In this document: one piece after another, positions 11,281 through 23,600 of the stretch
Numbering within the stretch: the first letter of the stretch is position 1
How the letters are laid out: every line of letters starts with the position of its first letter
From: Steromphala cineraria
Taxonomy: Eukaryota > Mollusca > Gastropoda > Trochida > Trochidae
Reading direction: 5' to 3'
Length of the DNA stretch: 64,000 nt
Assembly: GCA_916613615.1 (NCBI GenBank)
Contig: OU744728.1
Coordinates: 28,165,450 to 28,229,449 of the forward strand
Position numbers and translations under genes: made by a program
Notes under the pieces: model-generated
What the model was told of the DNA's origin: nothing
The model's database searches: none
Seen by the model: the letters and a program-made list of their open reading frames with translations, nothing else

Positions 11281-11490
11281 GTGTATATAGATGAAATAAA
11301 ATAAAATTACAATCATATTAGCTTACTAGCGCTTTCAGCCATGTTTGCTTCTTCAGGTTAGTTTTGAATGTCAGTTGTCACGTTATCAACTAACCTGAAG
11401 AAGCCAACAAGGCTGAAAGCGCTAGTTAGCTAATATTAATGTTTTTATGTTCCCATTTCCGTAATTCTATTTCATTTCATCAATATGTAT
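11281..11490. repeat. foldback element with two nested arm pairs
   Basis: Inner arms (11318-11363 against 11389-11434) pair TAGCGCTTTCAGCC with GGCTGAAAGCGCTA and AGGTTAGTT with AACTAACCT. Outer arms pair ATATAGATGAAATAAAAT with a diverged complement near 11463-11490. Single copy in the window; no coding capacity. Confidence 0.8.
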
Positions 11491-12599
11491 ATGTATATAG
11501 AGTCTCTGCATTTATCTTTTCGAAAACATATCGTCTGTCTGGGAACACCGAAAAAATCTCATTTTAAGTAATTAATTTAACTTATCTGAATAAGAGAGGT
11601 TCAGGTTGATACATCTTAATACGTTTAATAAGTGAACTGATGTCATAAGAAAATTAAGGAGCAAATACAAATTTGAATATATATTGAAAATTAAATATTT
11701 ACTTAAAAATGCTTAGAACACACACATTTCCATCTTTTATCAAACACATTTGTTAAGAACAGTAAAAATGGAAAACATATCTCTAATTTGAAAACATTAA
11801 GATGTACGTGCACACTAGCATAGGAGTGACAAATAACACCTTTCGATACAGCACGAAGAGCACTCACAAATTGCCGAGATACATTCAGGGTAACGGGCCC
11901 TTGCAATTCAACATCAACTTGTAATTGCAGTCGTTTGAAATTCTAGAAACTCTAAGTCACTTTAGTCAAGCAAATACGGCAGATCTGCCGACTCGAGTGA
12001 CCACGCCCATCAAAGATCATTGTAGTTTCCTCTTTCGATTAGTCACTGTGTCATCAATGTTAACAACGTTACTATTACAACCGCCGGAAGAAAAACATGT
12101 GACCAGACGTCTACACAAGGCACCATATCCGAGCTTTTAAGCACTATATAGATCCTAAATGGTGCCCAAATTATCAACAAACTGACGTCGACACGAATCG
12201 TCAGCAGCAGGTACGTTACTACAACAGTCATACCAGATATAAACCCCATCGAACATTTATTGGATCACCTTTTAAGACATGTACCGCATCAAACACTTGC
12301 CTTCGTAATGAATGGCAAATTTCTACATTAGCTCCTTACGTCATTCAACTTTCGACAATGACGATGTAGTGTAGTGACAATAAATGCATCGAGGACATAC
12401 TCCTTATAAATGGGGAAATATGATATTATGTACAAGATTTAAATGGCTGACTAAATGAGGTAAAACCTCGCAAAAACTCATACTGTTTATGGGGTCAACT
12501 CAAAGTCTGTTTAAATTCATTAATAAGTTAATAAACAATTTGGATCTGAATTTTCTTTCTGTATGAAACATTTCTGATGAAATAAACTACTTAACGATA

Positions 12600-12968
12600 A
12601 GGGGAATCCGCATTCTTTTAAGTTCGAGGTCTAAAGCATCTGTCCAGCTTCGAAGAGCACCTAAGTTGCCTCTTGCACATCAAAAGATTTCGTTTTATAG
12701 TGTAATTTTATATTAGTTATGATAAAATTTCCACTCCCTCCCATCCAGTAGCATTATTGATGGAGGCTGTAGTAACAAACTTACTAACTAGTTTATTGTA
12801 ATACAAAGGGATTACTTTTTATAACATTTCTAATTTTTTTCATGTAAATGCCTATGTCTGGCAGTTATGTTATTAAAGTGTTTTTATGTTGCCCAACCAG
12901 TACCATTGTGTTTCTCATTCTTTGTCATTTATTCATCCTGAATATTGTAATCTACCAAATGATGCGTT
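12600..12968 (-). pseudogene. decayed PAN exon 2, interrupted by an insertion
   Basis: The minus strand from about 12968 starts with an acceptor-like TTTTTCAG. It then breaks off and resumes near 12715 with TTTTGATGTGCAAGAGG, followed by CTGGACAGATGC and GAATGCGGAT, matching the neighbouring relic and PAN gene 2. Stops and the loss of everything beyond GAATGC show it is dead. About 240 unrelated bases split it. Confidence 0.6.
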
Positions 12969-13014
12969 CTGAAAAATTGCCATAAAATTAAGTAAAAGAA
13001 CTATAAATTTGGAT

Positions 13015-13280
13015 AGAATTGTTATTCATAACACACTTTCTCACGGCAGTAAAACAAAGTGAAACTCCAATTCTTTTAAAACTTGGTTATATGTCTGTCC
13101 AAAAAATTATATTTCTTCTTTCTACCCAATTTCAAAGCGATAATTCGGCGAGTGAATTATTTTTCCAAAAGGCCCTTCATCCGCATTCTCTTATGTTCGA
13201 GGCCAATAGCATCTGTCCAGTTTTGATAAGCACTTTGGTCACCTTTTGGACATCGAAATAGTCAGGAAACATGATGCATT
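13015..13280 (-). pseudogene. decayed PAN exon 2 copy
   Basis: After an acceptor (TTTTTCAG) the minus strand reads CIMFPDYFDV, close to CIMYADHFDV of PAN gene 2, up to the second cysteine (NIREC). A one-base deletion then breaks the frame. In the shifted frame the third and fourth cysteines are lost (TGC to GGC, TGT to CGC) and a TAA stop appears. The end (GTGAGAAAGTGTG) still matches. It is about 65 bases from the intact exon 2 of PAN gene 2, so it is a tandem exon duplicate that died. Confidence 0.78.
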
Positions 13281-13345
13281 CTGAAAAATGATGTTAAAAT
13301 TTCCTTAGCTAAAAAAACAGAGAATAATTGAATCATCTAATCTAA

Positions 13346-15842
13346 TCAATGTTGTTTTGCACACTTTCTTGCGGCAGTGTACCAATTCAGTCTTCCGGTT
13401 CTTTTGTGCCTTTGTTTTATTTCCGAAAACTCCTGACTAAAAAGAGCACACCTCTTCTTTATACCCCACTTGAAAGTGACCGTTCGACAGGTGAATCCTT
13501 TTATCAAGAGGCATTTCAATTTGCATTCTCGTAAACTCGAGGTCAAGAGCATATGTCGACTATTGATAAGCACTTGAGTGTCCTTGTGTACATCAAAATG
13601 GTCAGCATACATGATGCACCCTGCAAAATGACGGTAAACGTTATGATATGAATATGATTGAAGGTATAACAAACGGTATGAATGACGGTAAAATTGACTT
13701 AAATAGAATCTGTGGTATGTTTGTTAATTTTCTTGTGAATTCTATAGTGAGTTGGATTTTAATTTTAGATTAAATCTACAAAATATTCGAGGATAACCTT
13801 TGATGTTTTGAATATTTAAATGATATCAAGGTTTAAGTAATAAGTTATACCATTCAGGCAAAAGGTGGGCACAGGGATATATCAGCCTCTAGCTTGGTAT
13901 TATGCGACGAGCCGAAGCATAATACCAAGCTAGAGGCTGATATATCCCTGTGAACCCCTCGCCTGAATGGTATAACGAATTTATCTTACCGAATGTTTAA
14001 ACAAAATGCACATAATATTAAACTGAAAAGAGTAAGAAAAACTGCGTAAGAAACCCGTTTAATAGCAAGAGATCATATAAAAAATCAGGTCAAAGGTTAT
14101 GGGTCACAAGACGGAAGTGATGTTTTGAAAACATGCAAACAGTCGTGTCAGTGCCCTGCCTAGGCAAAGTGCTTTCGCTCTATGAACAAAGTTCCTGAAG
14201 CACACCCATGCAAGACACACAACGAAAATATTACGTGAGTTCTAACATTACAAATAATTCAACATATTGCCACATGCATCTTCAAGATAGTCGAGACACG
14301 ATATAGAAATTTAATGATTTTCGACAAAAACATTTCAAAGACAAAATCTGAGATGAATAACGTTAATATGGCATTGTATACAAGTAAGCTATTTTTGCAT
14401 TTGTATAGCTTACAATCACCTTGAGTGTAATTTGTTCGAAGCTGCATATCATTTGATCATAAGTAACATTGACCTTGACGCTCAGTATGCACGTGTTTTT
14501 CATGTTTTTTGTTGGGCGGGGTATTACTTATTTATAACCTAACTCAAGAGGGTGACATCAGTAGTTATCCAGGAACACGTGGACCAATCATAGATCGACA
14601 TTCTTACAAGAGGTAGGATAATATATAATGGAGATTATTTCGGATATTTCGACGATGAAAGTATTCTCCATCGTAATCTAGGTATGACGTCACGAACCTA
14701 AAATTGACATTTTCAATTTTCCATTATATTTACTATATTTTAAGAATATATTAATGCAAGTTTTGGAGTCATATTATCGGATATCGGACAAATCATAAGG
14801 CCACGCTATACACATGGGTTCATCCGTACACATCTATGTCTCTCGACGGTGATACTATTGACATTGTACATTGTAATACTGGGTGCTTTGCACGTGCTAG
14901 GCATGCACTTTCCGCTTAAGGCTGGTCATACTTGCATGCGTGTAGGATTCACACCGTGTCTCAACTACCGTAATTGCGTTTGGGTATCAAATTTGACAGC
15001 CACGATTGCCTAATTCGGGAAAAAGAAAAGAAAATCTAGTTGTGCGCGACAAAGACGGTTTTCAAGCGTATATTTAGAAACTGGAAGCTGTGAGATGGCC
15101 AGACTTGATCCGCCCTTAAATCGACTGCCGTTTCGGTAATTTTGGTAAATTATCTCCTATTTAAATAATTCTGGTCAGATTTTCCCTAGGTTGGTCGCTT
15201 AACTTTGCAAAAATTACAAGGAAAACAGTAAAATTACTTTTAAAAATATTGAACTCTGATAATGGATCTTGAACCCGTCATGTGAACGACACAGGTTTCA
15301 TAGGAACAAACTAATTAGTTCTGTGTGGACTCCATAGCCTAGTTGATATACATTCGAAGGGTTACATGTTCGATTCCAGATTCACGTCCTTACTAAAGGG
15401 TATTTTCAAATTTGAGAGGCATGAGATTTGTCATTCTTAAAGCATTTGAGAAGACTTATCATTACTAAAAATGAGAAAAAAATGACATTTCATTGACGGA
15501 ATATCATCAGTTAATAATTCACAATATTGACGTCATCATTATTGCTGAATACATTGATCATGAACATAATGATGAACATCGTTAACCTTTTGATTTCTTT
15601 CTCACTAATTACTCACTTTTGCTTGCTTTATGGTGCTCCCAAGATGCTCTTTCACAAAGATTCCGCCAGGGCTTGAGCTTCGATACGTTACATGATATAT
15701 TACAAATTCGAGAACAGATTAAATATTTTCGTACCAATGAAATATCAAAATTTGTTCCTTCTTGTTCCTGAAAAGAACATTTGTGTAGACTGCTATGAGC
15801 TGCACTGATCGTTAAGATTGGTATAAGTTTTACCAAAAGCAT
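13346..15842 (-). CDS. secreted PAN/apple-domain protein 2 (two exons)
   Basis: Exon 1 is 15842-15617 with donor GTGAGT. Exon 2 is 13620-13346 after an acceptor TTTTGCAG. The intron is phase 1 and the predicted protein has 166 residues. A signal peptide (MLLVKLIPILTIS) leads into the cysteine pattern C22, C43, C47, C51, C63, identical in position to PAN protein 1; KYLICSR is shared. Exon 2 has C-x30-C-x3-C-x7-C-x12-C-x28-C, ending RKCAKQH. Exon 1 is shorter than in gene 1 because the donor is used earlier. Two dead copies of exon 2 lie just beyond the stop codon. Secreted and adhesive or binding function is inferred from the domain only. A TTATTTCAG about 50 bases before the ATG suggests a 5'UTR intron. 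Confidence 0.75.
13844..13976. repeat. hairpin element, copy 1 of 3
   Basis: Inverted arms of about 60 bases: GTTATACCATTCAG outermost, then GGGATATATCAGCCTC and AGCTTGGTATTATGC, around a spacer GACGAGCCGAA. The same palindrome occurs at 36319-36442 and 62920-63039. The flank AACGAATTTATCTTACCGAA also recurs at the other copies, inverted. It sits in the intron of PAN gene 2. Confidence 0.88.
14920..15225. mobile_element. partial MITE family B copy (inverted)
   Basis: About 270 bases match the inverse of 33760-34040, including GACTGCCGTTTCGGTA, CGACAAAGACGGTTTTCAAG and CACCGTGTCT. The terminal inverted repeats seen in the full copy at 33691-34262 are not preserved. It lies in the intron of PAN gene 2. 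Confidence 0.7.
15315..15400 (+). repeat. tRNA-like segment, probable SINE head remnant
   Basis: A stretch with A-box-like TAGCCTAGTTGATA and B-box-like ATGTTCGATTCCAGA about 30 bases apart, as in tRNA-derived SINEs. Folding is poor, so it is not a functional tRNA. It also lies in the intron of PAN gene 2. Confidence 0.35.
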
Positions 15843-16638
15843 CCTTCTTCGTTTGTTTCAAATTGAATGCGTCTGTGGCTGACTTGTACTGAAATAAGGT
15901 TAGAACAAAATAAGCCATTATTTATTTATTATTTTAGCGTTTCCATCCACAGATAATACAAGTCCATGACATCAGAGGGTCATAATGAGAACTAAAATGG
16001 CTTATTCCTTAAATAAATAATCAGATGAGTGTTGACATTGAGAAAATTGCGTGTGATTTTGTCATGATATCATTGATATCATTTAAAAAACCTTTAACAT
16101 CCTTTGAAAATTATCAGCATTATTGTGATACCATTGATGAAACTCTATATGCACCAATATATTGTTTTACGTACTACCTTTCTTACATGCTATATATACA
16201 ATTCAGTCATAGACGATTGACATGATACCTTGAAGTTATGTCTCGACTTTACAAGCCAAATATCTCTGCCCGTGAATGCATCAATGTATCTAACTGAGTA
16301 GGTAGCTTTAGAAGATGAATTGATAGTGTTTAATTGATTATCAAATTCGTATTCACGTAAATGGTACGTGTGTTTTCGGTTTTTGCACACACTTCGATTT
16401 CACTGAAACTTGATGATTGTCACATATTGACACTGATGGTTGGAGCTGTCAGAAATTTTAAATGAACAACACATTTATGACACTTCAATAAATACTAAAT
16501 GTAAATATAAAGTCGAAGCAAATATTGCAGAATTAGCTTGAACTCTTTTTTGGACCGTAGAAAATATCTACGAATTTTGACTCCCTGACTTATAAAATTA
16601 GGGTTTATGATTAATTATGAAACGCAAGCAAACATACA

Positions 16639-16920
16639 TTCTCTCCCCGTGGAGTCAGATCAAGTCATGCGATAAGCATCGAGCCTCTGTTCTTATTCGC
16701 CGAGTTTGTAGGGTAGACTGGGATATGCCTGATTGAAAGCAATCAAAGTTAGTTGTGCAATAATTGCTGTTCTAATCATTATTTTGGATATTGAATCATT
16801 GCAAATGCATTGTGATATGAAATACCCGTTTCTGCATGCGAGGTCGCCAGGAGAAACTGCCGTAACCCAAGGATTTGGTCCTATTAGAACAGAGGCTCGA
16901 TCTGCCTCTGTGGGGAGAAA
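16639..16920. mobile_element. MITE family D copy
   Basis: The left end CATTCTCTCCCC... and the right end CTCTGTGGGGAGA are inverted. The inner arm AGCATCGAGCCTCTGTTCT pairs with AGAACAGAGGCTCGAT. The full, cleaner copy is at 36842-37190. Confidence 0.68.
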
Positions 16921-16966
16921 ATTGCAAACCTAATGAAATACCATGAAACTCATAGAATGTCCCCAT

Positions 16967-17577
16967 TCTCTCCCCACAGAGGCAGTCAGTCGAACCCGAG
17001 CAAGCCTCTGCTCTAAATATCTAAATACATGGTGTAGAAAGGTAGCAATCTGATTGGAGGAAATCAAAGTTAGTTGTGCAATCAGTCATTACTAAAAATT
17101 GCCACTCGCAAAGTCTCGGTCATTTCCGTATGCTTTGGAATAGCTATCCATTGATTTTACAATACAGGGGAGATAACTCTTCACTTTACAAAACATTGCT
17201 TTTTACTTCCTCTGATATTCTTTAGGTTAACTATTAAAATAAAGTTATCATAAAACAAGTTGGTACAAGCATTCATACACTTTATTCAGTTATAAAACAG
17301 TTACTATCTCATAAAAAACCCAATTCATGTCTGATTTATTATTATTTATTTCACCCAGTCACTGTTAATGAAAAATAAACATTAAGGCAAGATATTTTCC
17401 AGGTCACTGTACGACCGTTCAGAATGCTCCCAGTCAAAGGTATCCAAGACGTTTTTCATTGGCTGCAAATAAGGGAGATAACTTGAGTTCTGCCGGAACC
17501 CCCGGATCTTGACTGACTTGAACAGAGGCTTGCTCGCACTGAGCTGTGTCTATGGGGAAAGAATGAGAATGTCCCCT
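16967..17577. mobile_element. MITE family D, diverged longer copy
   Basis: Begins CATTCTCTCCCCACAGAGGC and ends with the inverse, GGGGAAAGAATGAGAATG. The inner arms CGAGCAAGCCTCTG and CAGAGGCTTGCTCG pair. The right edge is 57 bases past the stop codon of PAN gene 3, so it lies in or near that gene's 3' untranslated region. Two AATAAA on the minus strand (near 17280 and 17335) could serve as polyadenylation signals. Confidence 0.62.
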
Positions 17578-17634
17578 GAAACCGCTTTTTCCAAATTTAT
17601 AAAAGTATACGAAGTCCATTTGTCAGCAGGTGAA

Positions 17635-20600
17635 TCAATTGGCTCTTTTCTTTGCACAATCTCTGACTCCAACTGTAAACGGCAAATCCTTGTTCTTCCC
17701 ACTTTCAGGAATTGTGGAAAAAGGAATGTCGTAGAGTCTGCAATGTTTTTTGACATAACGGTACATGAAGAACGTACAAACAAACCGTCTTTCATTAATG
17801 CATTTCTTTTCACATTTGTTAAGAGTCAATTTATTCTTTTTCCTTCTGTATTGAACTTTTACCCGCACAGTTGGATATCGAGATACATTCCTAGAATACC
17901 GAAGACAATCTGAAATATAAATAATAATTTTTAAAAATACCAAAATGCACAGACCTGTTATCAGGGAGCAATGCACGTTCTTTGTGTGCCAAAGTTTGGT
18001 TTTCGAGATCTATATACAGTAAACATTATAATTTAAATTTTATGTTACTTACAATCCATACCGTATCGGGAAATTATAAACACTGTACATGGATATATTT
18101 TATGATAAATGTATGTGCATATGGGCAAATATTATAAAGCATATTTCGGCCTGCCTCAAAGACAAACGTCCATTAACACGACGAAAAGGGCCAAAGATCG
18201 ACGGTTCATTGAGGTTATATGTGAATTCTTATCTTGAAAGTAATTAACCATGATCTAGGATTTCTATGTGTGTGCTTACAGTATAACGTCTAATAGTCGA
18301 CCATGTACCAACCTCGAAGAATCAGATAGTAACTAAAATAACTAAAAATACATATTGAAAGAAGCAATATTAAACCCCACTTCCGGTCTCGTTGCTATGG
18401 TTTCCTTTGTTCTTACTGTAGGTATATTGACCGATGCACTATAACTTTTCTAATACACCTTTTCTTTTTTGCACAACCAAATAAAGAGATCTTCAACTTA
18501 GGCAAATCAACCAAGTTGTAAAATTTAGAATTTTGAGAGACTGATCGGACTACTATACTCAGGCCTGACAACACTAATCAGCCAAGGTAATGAGAGTTCG
18601 AGAACTTTTTTGAGTTGCGTAACGCGGTCACGTGACACGAACTGGGCACCGCCCGGCAGCTGTAGAGGATTTCGTAACCTCGGGTTTCGTTACCTAAGTG
18701 TGATCGTACAAATAAAAAATATGATTTTTACCCCAATATCAAAAGGAATTCTAACGAAAGCACTATTATTTGATAAAGCCTTCAGCATAGTCAAAGATCC
18801 GTCGTAACACACTCAGCTTTATTCTCAATGGCCAGTTGGGCTACATTTTAATAACATGATTTATTACAAAGAGGATAAACGTAGGGAATGAAACTTTTTA
18901 TGTTATTGCATTTTCATATTTATTATTATTATTATATATATTATTATTTCATATTTGCATTGCTTTTAACAAACCCTTTCAAATAGAAGAATGATTTCTA
19001 TTTTGTATTATTTGTTGAAAATAGTGTACATCGTTTTGAAATCCGTGACCGCATCTGACACGGTAAACGGAAAAAAAGTCACGAATTTGCCTAGGGAAAA
19101 ATCACAATATTTTATGATAGTAATGCTTATTGAAATGTTTGGTATTTCAAATAAGTTCAGTGTGTTGAAATTAAGTTGACTGATGATAGGCCACATGATA
19201 TGATTTATCTTATGTTGTCTTTGTTAATAATATTTATCATTTTATAATTTAATAAATATTGAATATCACAGTTGTCCGTAATTTGCATTTTTGAAACCGT
19301 GTTATGTATATCTTTATTTGGGATATCAGGATTAAATAAATTCGATACTTTTGTTGCACCATTACTACCAAGCATTTGTCCCCTTTCTTCATTTCATTGT
19401 CCCAAAGGATGAATTTTCTCTGAGCTTTTAGTGGTTTAAATGTTGATAGCGCTCCGGGATATAACAGTTATGTTACATTTGATGGATGGTGATCTCACAA
19501 GAAAAGGAAGTTTATATAGAAATACAAGAATGCTTACATGACAGAGCTTTTAGTCAATTGTTTTAGGTAGTTGAGGTGAATGAAGGACTGTGACTTTTCC
19601 CCCGATCACCGTTGAGGCAGGATAATCAGATATTTATAGATGCGATATTATTTTTCATTCTATGAATATGATAACTTCGTTCTAAGTATGAATAGGTTTG
19701 TGATTTAACAATCATATAACAAAATATGAACAAAAATATGCCCCTATCATCCTATCTCTTACATTAATTAAAAAATAATTATACTTATAATATACTGGAA
19801 CGGTTTTGAAATAATTTTTGAACTTTTGATCAATCCATTCATTAGCTTATGTTTTTCACGAATAAAATATGATTAAATCATCCTACTAGTTTTCCCCCTA
19901 AATCTTCTTAAAGAACATACTATTTCTCACAGTTTAAGAAGATAAAGTATCCAATCAAAGAGTGAAATACGATATTAATGTTTGCTTATTGCCTAAATAT
20001 GCAATGTAGATAAACATATGTCTGTCTCATTATTCAGTGAAATCATGTAACTGAGTGATTGGTATAATGGGGTTTACAAAAAAAGCAATTTTCTCATCTA
20101 ATAATTTTTATGTTATTTTTCGTTGTTAAATGACATCGTTTTAAATTTGTATGATAAATTTAACAATAATGCAGAGGAATATATCGATGACACCGTCTTT
20201 GTCATTCCAATTTCTCAAAGAAGTTATAAATTTAACAGTCTGCAGTTACATCTAATACACATTAAAAAGTGCCTTGAAGACGACGAGGAATCTGCCATTT
20301 GAAGTTGTGTATCAAAAAGCCGGATGTTACAGATAACAGGTGTGAGGTGTCAGTTTATTGACGTCCAGTGAGTCTAGTCATGTGTCGTAACAGGTCATAT
20401 AACTGTCGGGCCATTGCTTGATGGCGCCGTCGTGTCTGGCTTAGTGGACAAGAAATATACACACTCGACGCTTATAATTATGTAATTAAATGTTAAATGT
20501 CTAGTTTAATGAACCAATGAAGTTGTAGCCACTGGTGCATGAAGATGTTTTGATAAGACTGTAGGCGTTCTTCCATGTAGGCATTAGTGAACGCCACCAT

Positions 20601-23600
20601 CTGACCAATGAAAATGTTATTTCTTTCTCCGGCACAATGTCTAGTTTAATGAACCAATGAAGTTGTAGAACATTAAATATGACCAATGAAAATTTTAAAT
20701 GAATGATAGCTTTTCCTCCGGACACACTCCCAAACTGTAAGATTATACATTATTAACATAGATTATATACATGGATCATCTGAGCAGGTTCGTTATTAGC
20801 CCTGCTGGAGGCGCTCGCTAACTCTCAAACTAAGCAGGTTCGTTGTTTTCTTTCACTGAACATGTTTTATATTGTACCAGGTACCGATGTAAATTAACCT
20901 GGTACTATGTTTATTTTACCATTGTTTCATTGAAAGCATCTTTCTTCCCAATGTTGCTATGGTCTCTGTCTCTGAGTAATAAATCCTACCTCGAAAACTT
21001 TTCGTTTAGAAATTTATCTTATCTTTATGAAAATGAGTTATAAAATTATCCCATAAGATTTCGTCTGACCCAGATCATTTGTTACACTGTGAATTAATAC
21101 AACTTCTTTCTTGAAACAGGTATTTATTACCGCTGGTTTCAAACCCATAGTGGTAAATATGCGTTTATTCCCTATAGTATTCCATGATCCGTTGAGCAGA
21201 AGAGCGTTTAATTCCAGCGCATTGTAGCCATATAACCAGTCGAAATTTTCCCAGCATGCAACTGCAAAACAATAACAAAGTCAAAGAGCCCGTCCTGGCG
21301 TTTACTCAATCTTAAGGTTTTTCGCAGATCCAATCAGCCTCCCTTTACCAAAGTGGGAATCGATCCAGGGGCCTTAATGTTGCGACGCAACGCCTCTATC
21401 GACTGAGCTACGGAGGCTTGATACAGGTAGCGGTACTTTTTGTTGTGCCATGTCTGGATTGTCGTATTTTCCTATATAAGCCATGTATAGGTTCTAGTTT
21501 GTACCAAATTTAAATGTAATGAAGTCAGTTTATGTTTTTAAAAACGTAAAAAAAGAGTATTGATAATATTTTGTTGAACTATAGGTAGGTCAAGATAAAT
21601 ATACAAAGAGAATGGTGGACAACTCTTTTTCGTCAAATAAACTCATGTCCAAAAGAAACGATACCATTCAAATCCCAAAATAACTCAATCCACTGCAGAT
21701 TAATAAGACTAAAACATAGTAATATCATTTCTTCAGTAGTCAACTTACGTCTATGCAAAATTTGGAAACATTATCTTTTCATGTTTGCGAGAAACATGCA
21801 TTTGAAAAATCATCGATCTGGAATCTCCTTAACTAGGCGAGATAGCAGAGAGAAATTGGACACTTTCGCTTGTTTTAAAACGTTCTAGTGCAGTGACGCG
21901 TCAACGAATTTATGTCAAATAAAGTGTATGATATCAACAACATTTTTTCTGACATAATTTCAATACTTAATCAATTTTAAAGTGAAATGACAAAAGTTCT
22001 GTTCATAAAACAATTTGAAATTTCGATTTATGCACTCCATGTACATTTGAAAAGACACAAAATCAAAAGTATCTTTTCCTGAAGAATGAAAATGTGCATA
22101 CTTCTTTACAAGACATATGCCTGTTAGACACACTTAAATTCGACTCTGTCAGGTTATAGAATTTTGTTTCGGACGACTTTGAAAACTTGGTATCGTTTCT
22201 TTTGGACATGAGTTTATAACTCCACGAGAGAGGGGTATAAGTCAGATATACCCACCCTTCCCTCGGTGCATCACTCAATATACCTCCTGTTTGAATCGTG
22301 ATCCTCGGCTCCGCTACGCTACGCCTCGGAGACCCACGATTCAAACAGGAGGTATTTTGTGCGATACATCTCGGGAAGTGTGGGTATATCTATTACATAC
22401 ACCTCGGAAAGTGTAGGTATATCTCCCACATATTTAAAATAATAATAAACATATTTCAATCAGTGTACGATATAGGGACGGTCCGCCAGCCCGGTACCTG
22501 GTTATCTTTTGGCCTGGGCTGGTCACTTTTTAAGTTTTTTTTTCCAATTCTACCATTAAAGTGTCCAAAATACCGCTTTTTGGCTGACGTTTTTGGTTTT
22601 GATATCACTTTTTTGCGATGCGGAGTCTTGATAGATCTAATTCCGAAAATACCTTTAATATTTAATTTCGGCATTACCCCCACGGAAGGCCCGATTAACG
22701 TCTTAATGTATAGAAAGGGTAACCCTCGGTAGATTACTGTTAGCGGGACATATGCTGCGAATGCATCTAGTGGCTCAAAGATGCTTTACTTTGTTATATA
22801 CAATTTACTAGTGATTGGGTGAAAGAGACAAGTTTATTTGCATAGTGGTATAGGATAGAATAAGATAAGATTATTGGAACCAATCCCACAACTGCATCAG
22901 AAAAAAACCCCATTGATGTCATATGTTTGAGGATCCTAGTGATGTTGTGGTTAAAAGGCCTGTACTGCCCGGTTTCGAATCCCGATGGGTGATCAAAACA
23001 ATTATGACATTGGCTTTATACTGTGCAGTGTTCCCGTACAAGGGGATAAATAACTAAATAGTAACATCATTTTACTTTAGAACCAAAACTTTTTTTATCA
23101 CGCCAAAATAACGTTAACTATCTTGACAAAGAATTCAAACAGCCACATTCAATATACACTTGTGTAAATCTTATTTTATCAAATGATTAAAAACTTTTCA
23201 TTCATCACATTGAGACAATTAAAAATAATGATGTGTAAAACTCACTGTATATTCATACCCTTATGAATGAATGATATGCCAGTGTCCTTTTACTGAATAA
23301 AATCTCAGTCTGTCGTTTTATATATAACACATGCTCAATAATTATGTGATTATTTAATAAACCATTTCTAACCTACCTGATCTTTTCCTTATTTTTTTGT
23401 ATCTGGGCTTTTGTTTCTTTACTGTTGGTTGGCATTGTATTTCAAGAAAAGTTTTGCCGTAGCCAACACAGGCGCGGTCACATTGCATGGAGCATACAAC
23501 TTGCTTTCTCAACAACAGTTTATGATTTATATTTGGCTCTTTTGTTTGATATGTCTCACATTTACGATCATGAGAATATGTTCCCAATAAGAACATTATC

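Larger units (their letters stand above)
10110..12599. other. intergenic stretch with hairpins, no gene recognised
   Basis: Between PAN gene 1 and the PAN exon relics. It holds a small perfect hairpin at 10735-10772 (GTGCAATACGGAAT arms), two TGACGTCA palindromes and a larger foldback at 11281-11490. The remaining short open frames show no family resemblance. Confidence 0.45.

Noticed and set aside
22298..22732. 144-codon plus-strand frame
   Set aside because: The start lies in a hairpin element and the rest matches no family I recognise; no splice or polyadenylation support.
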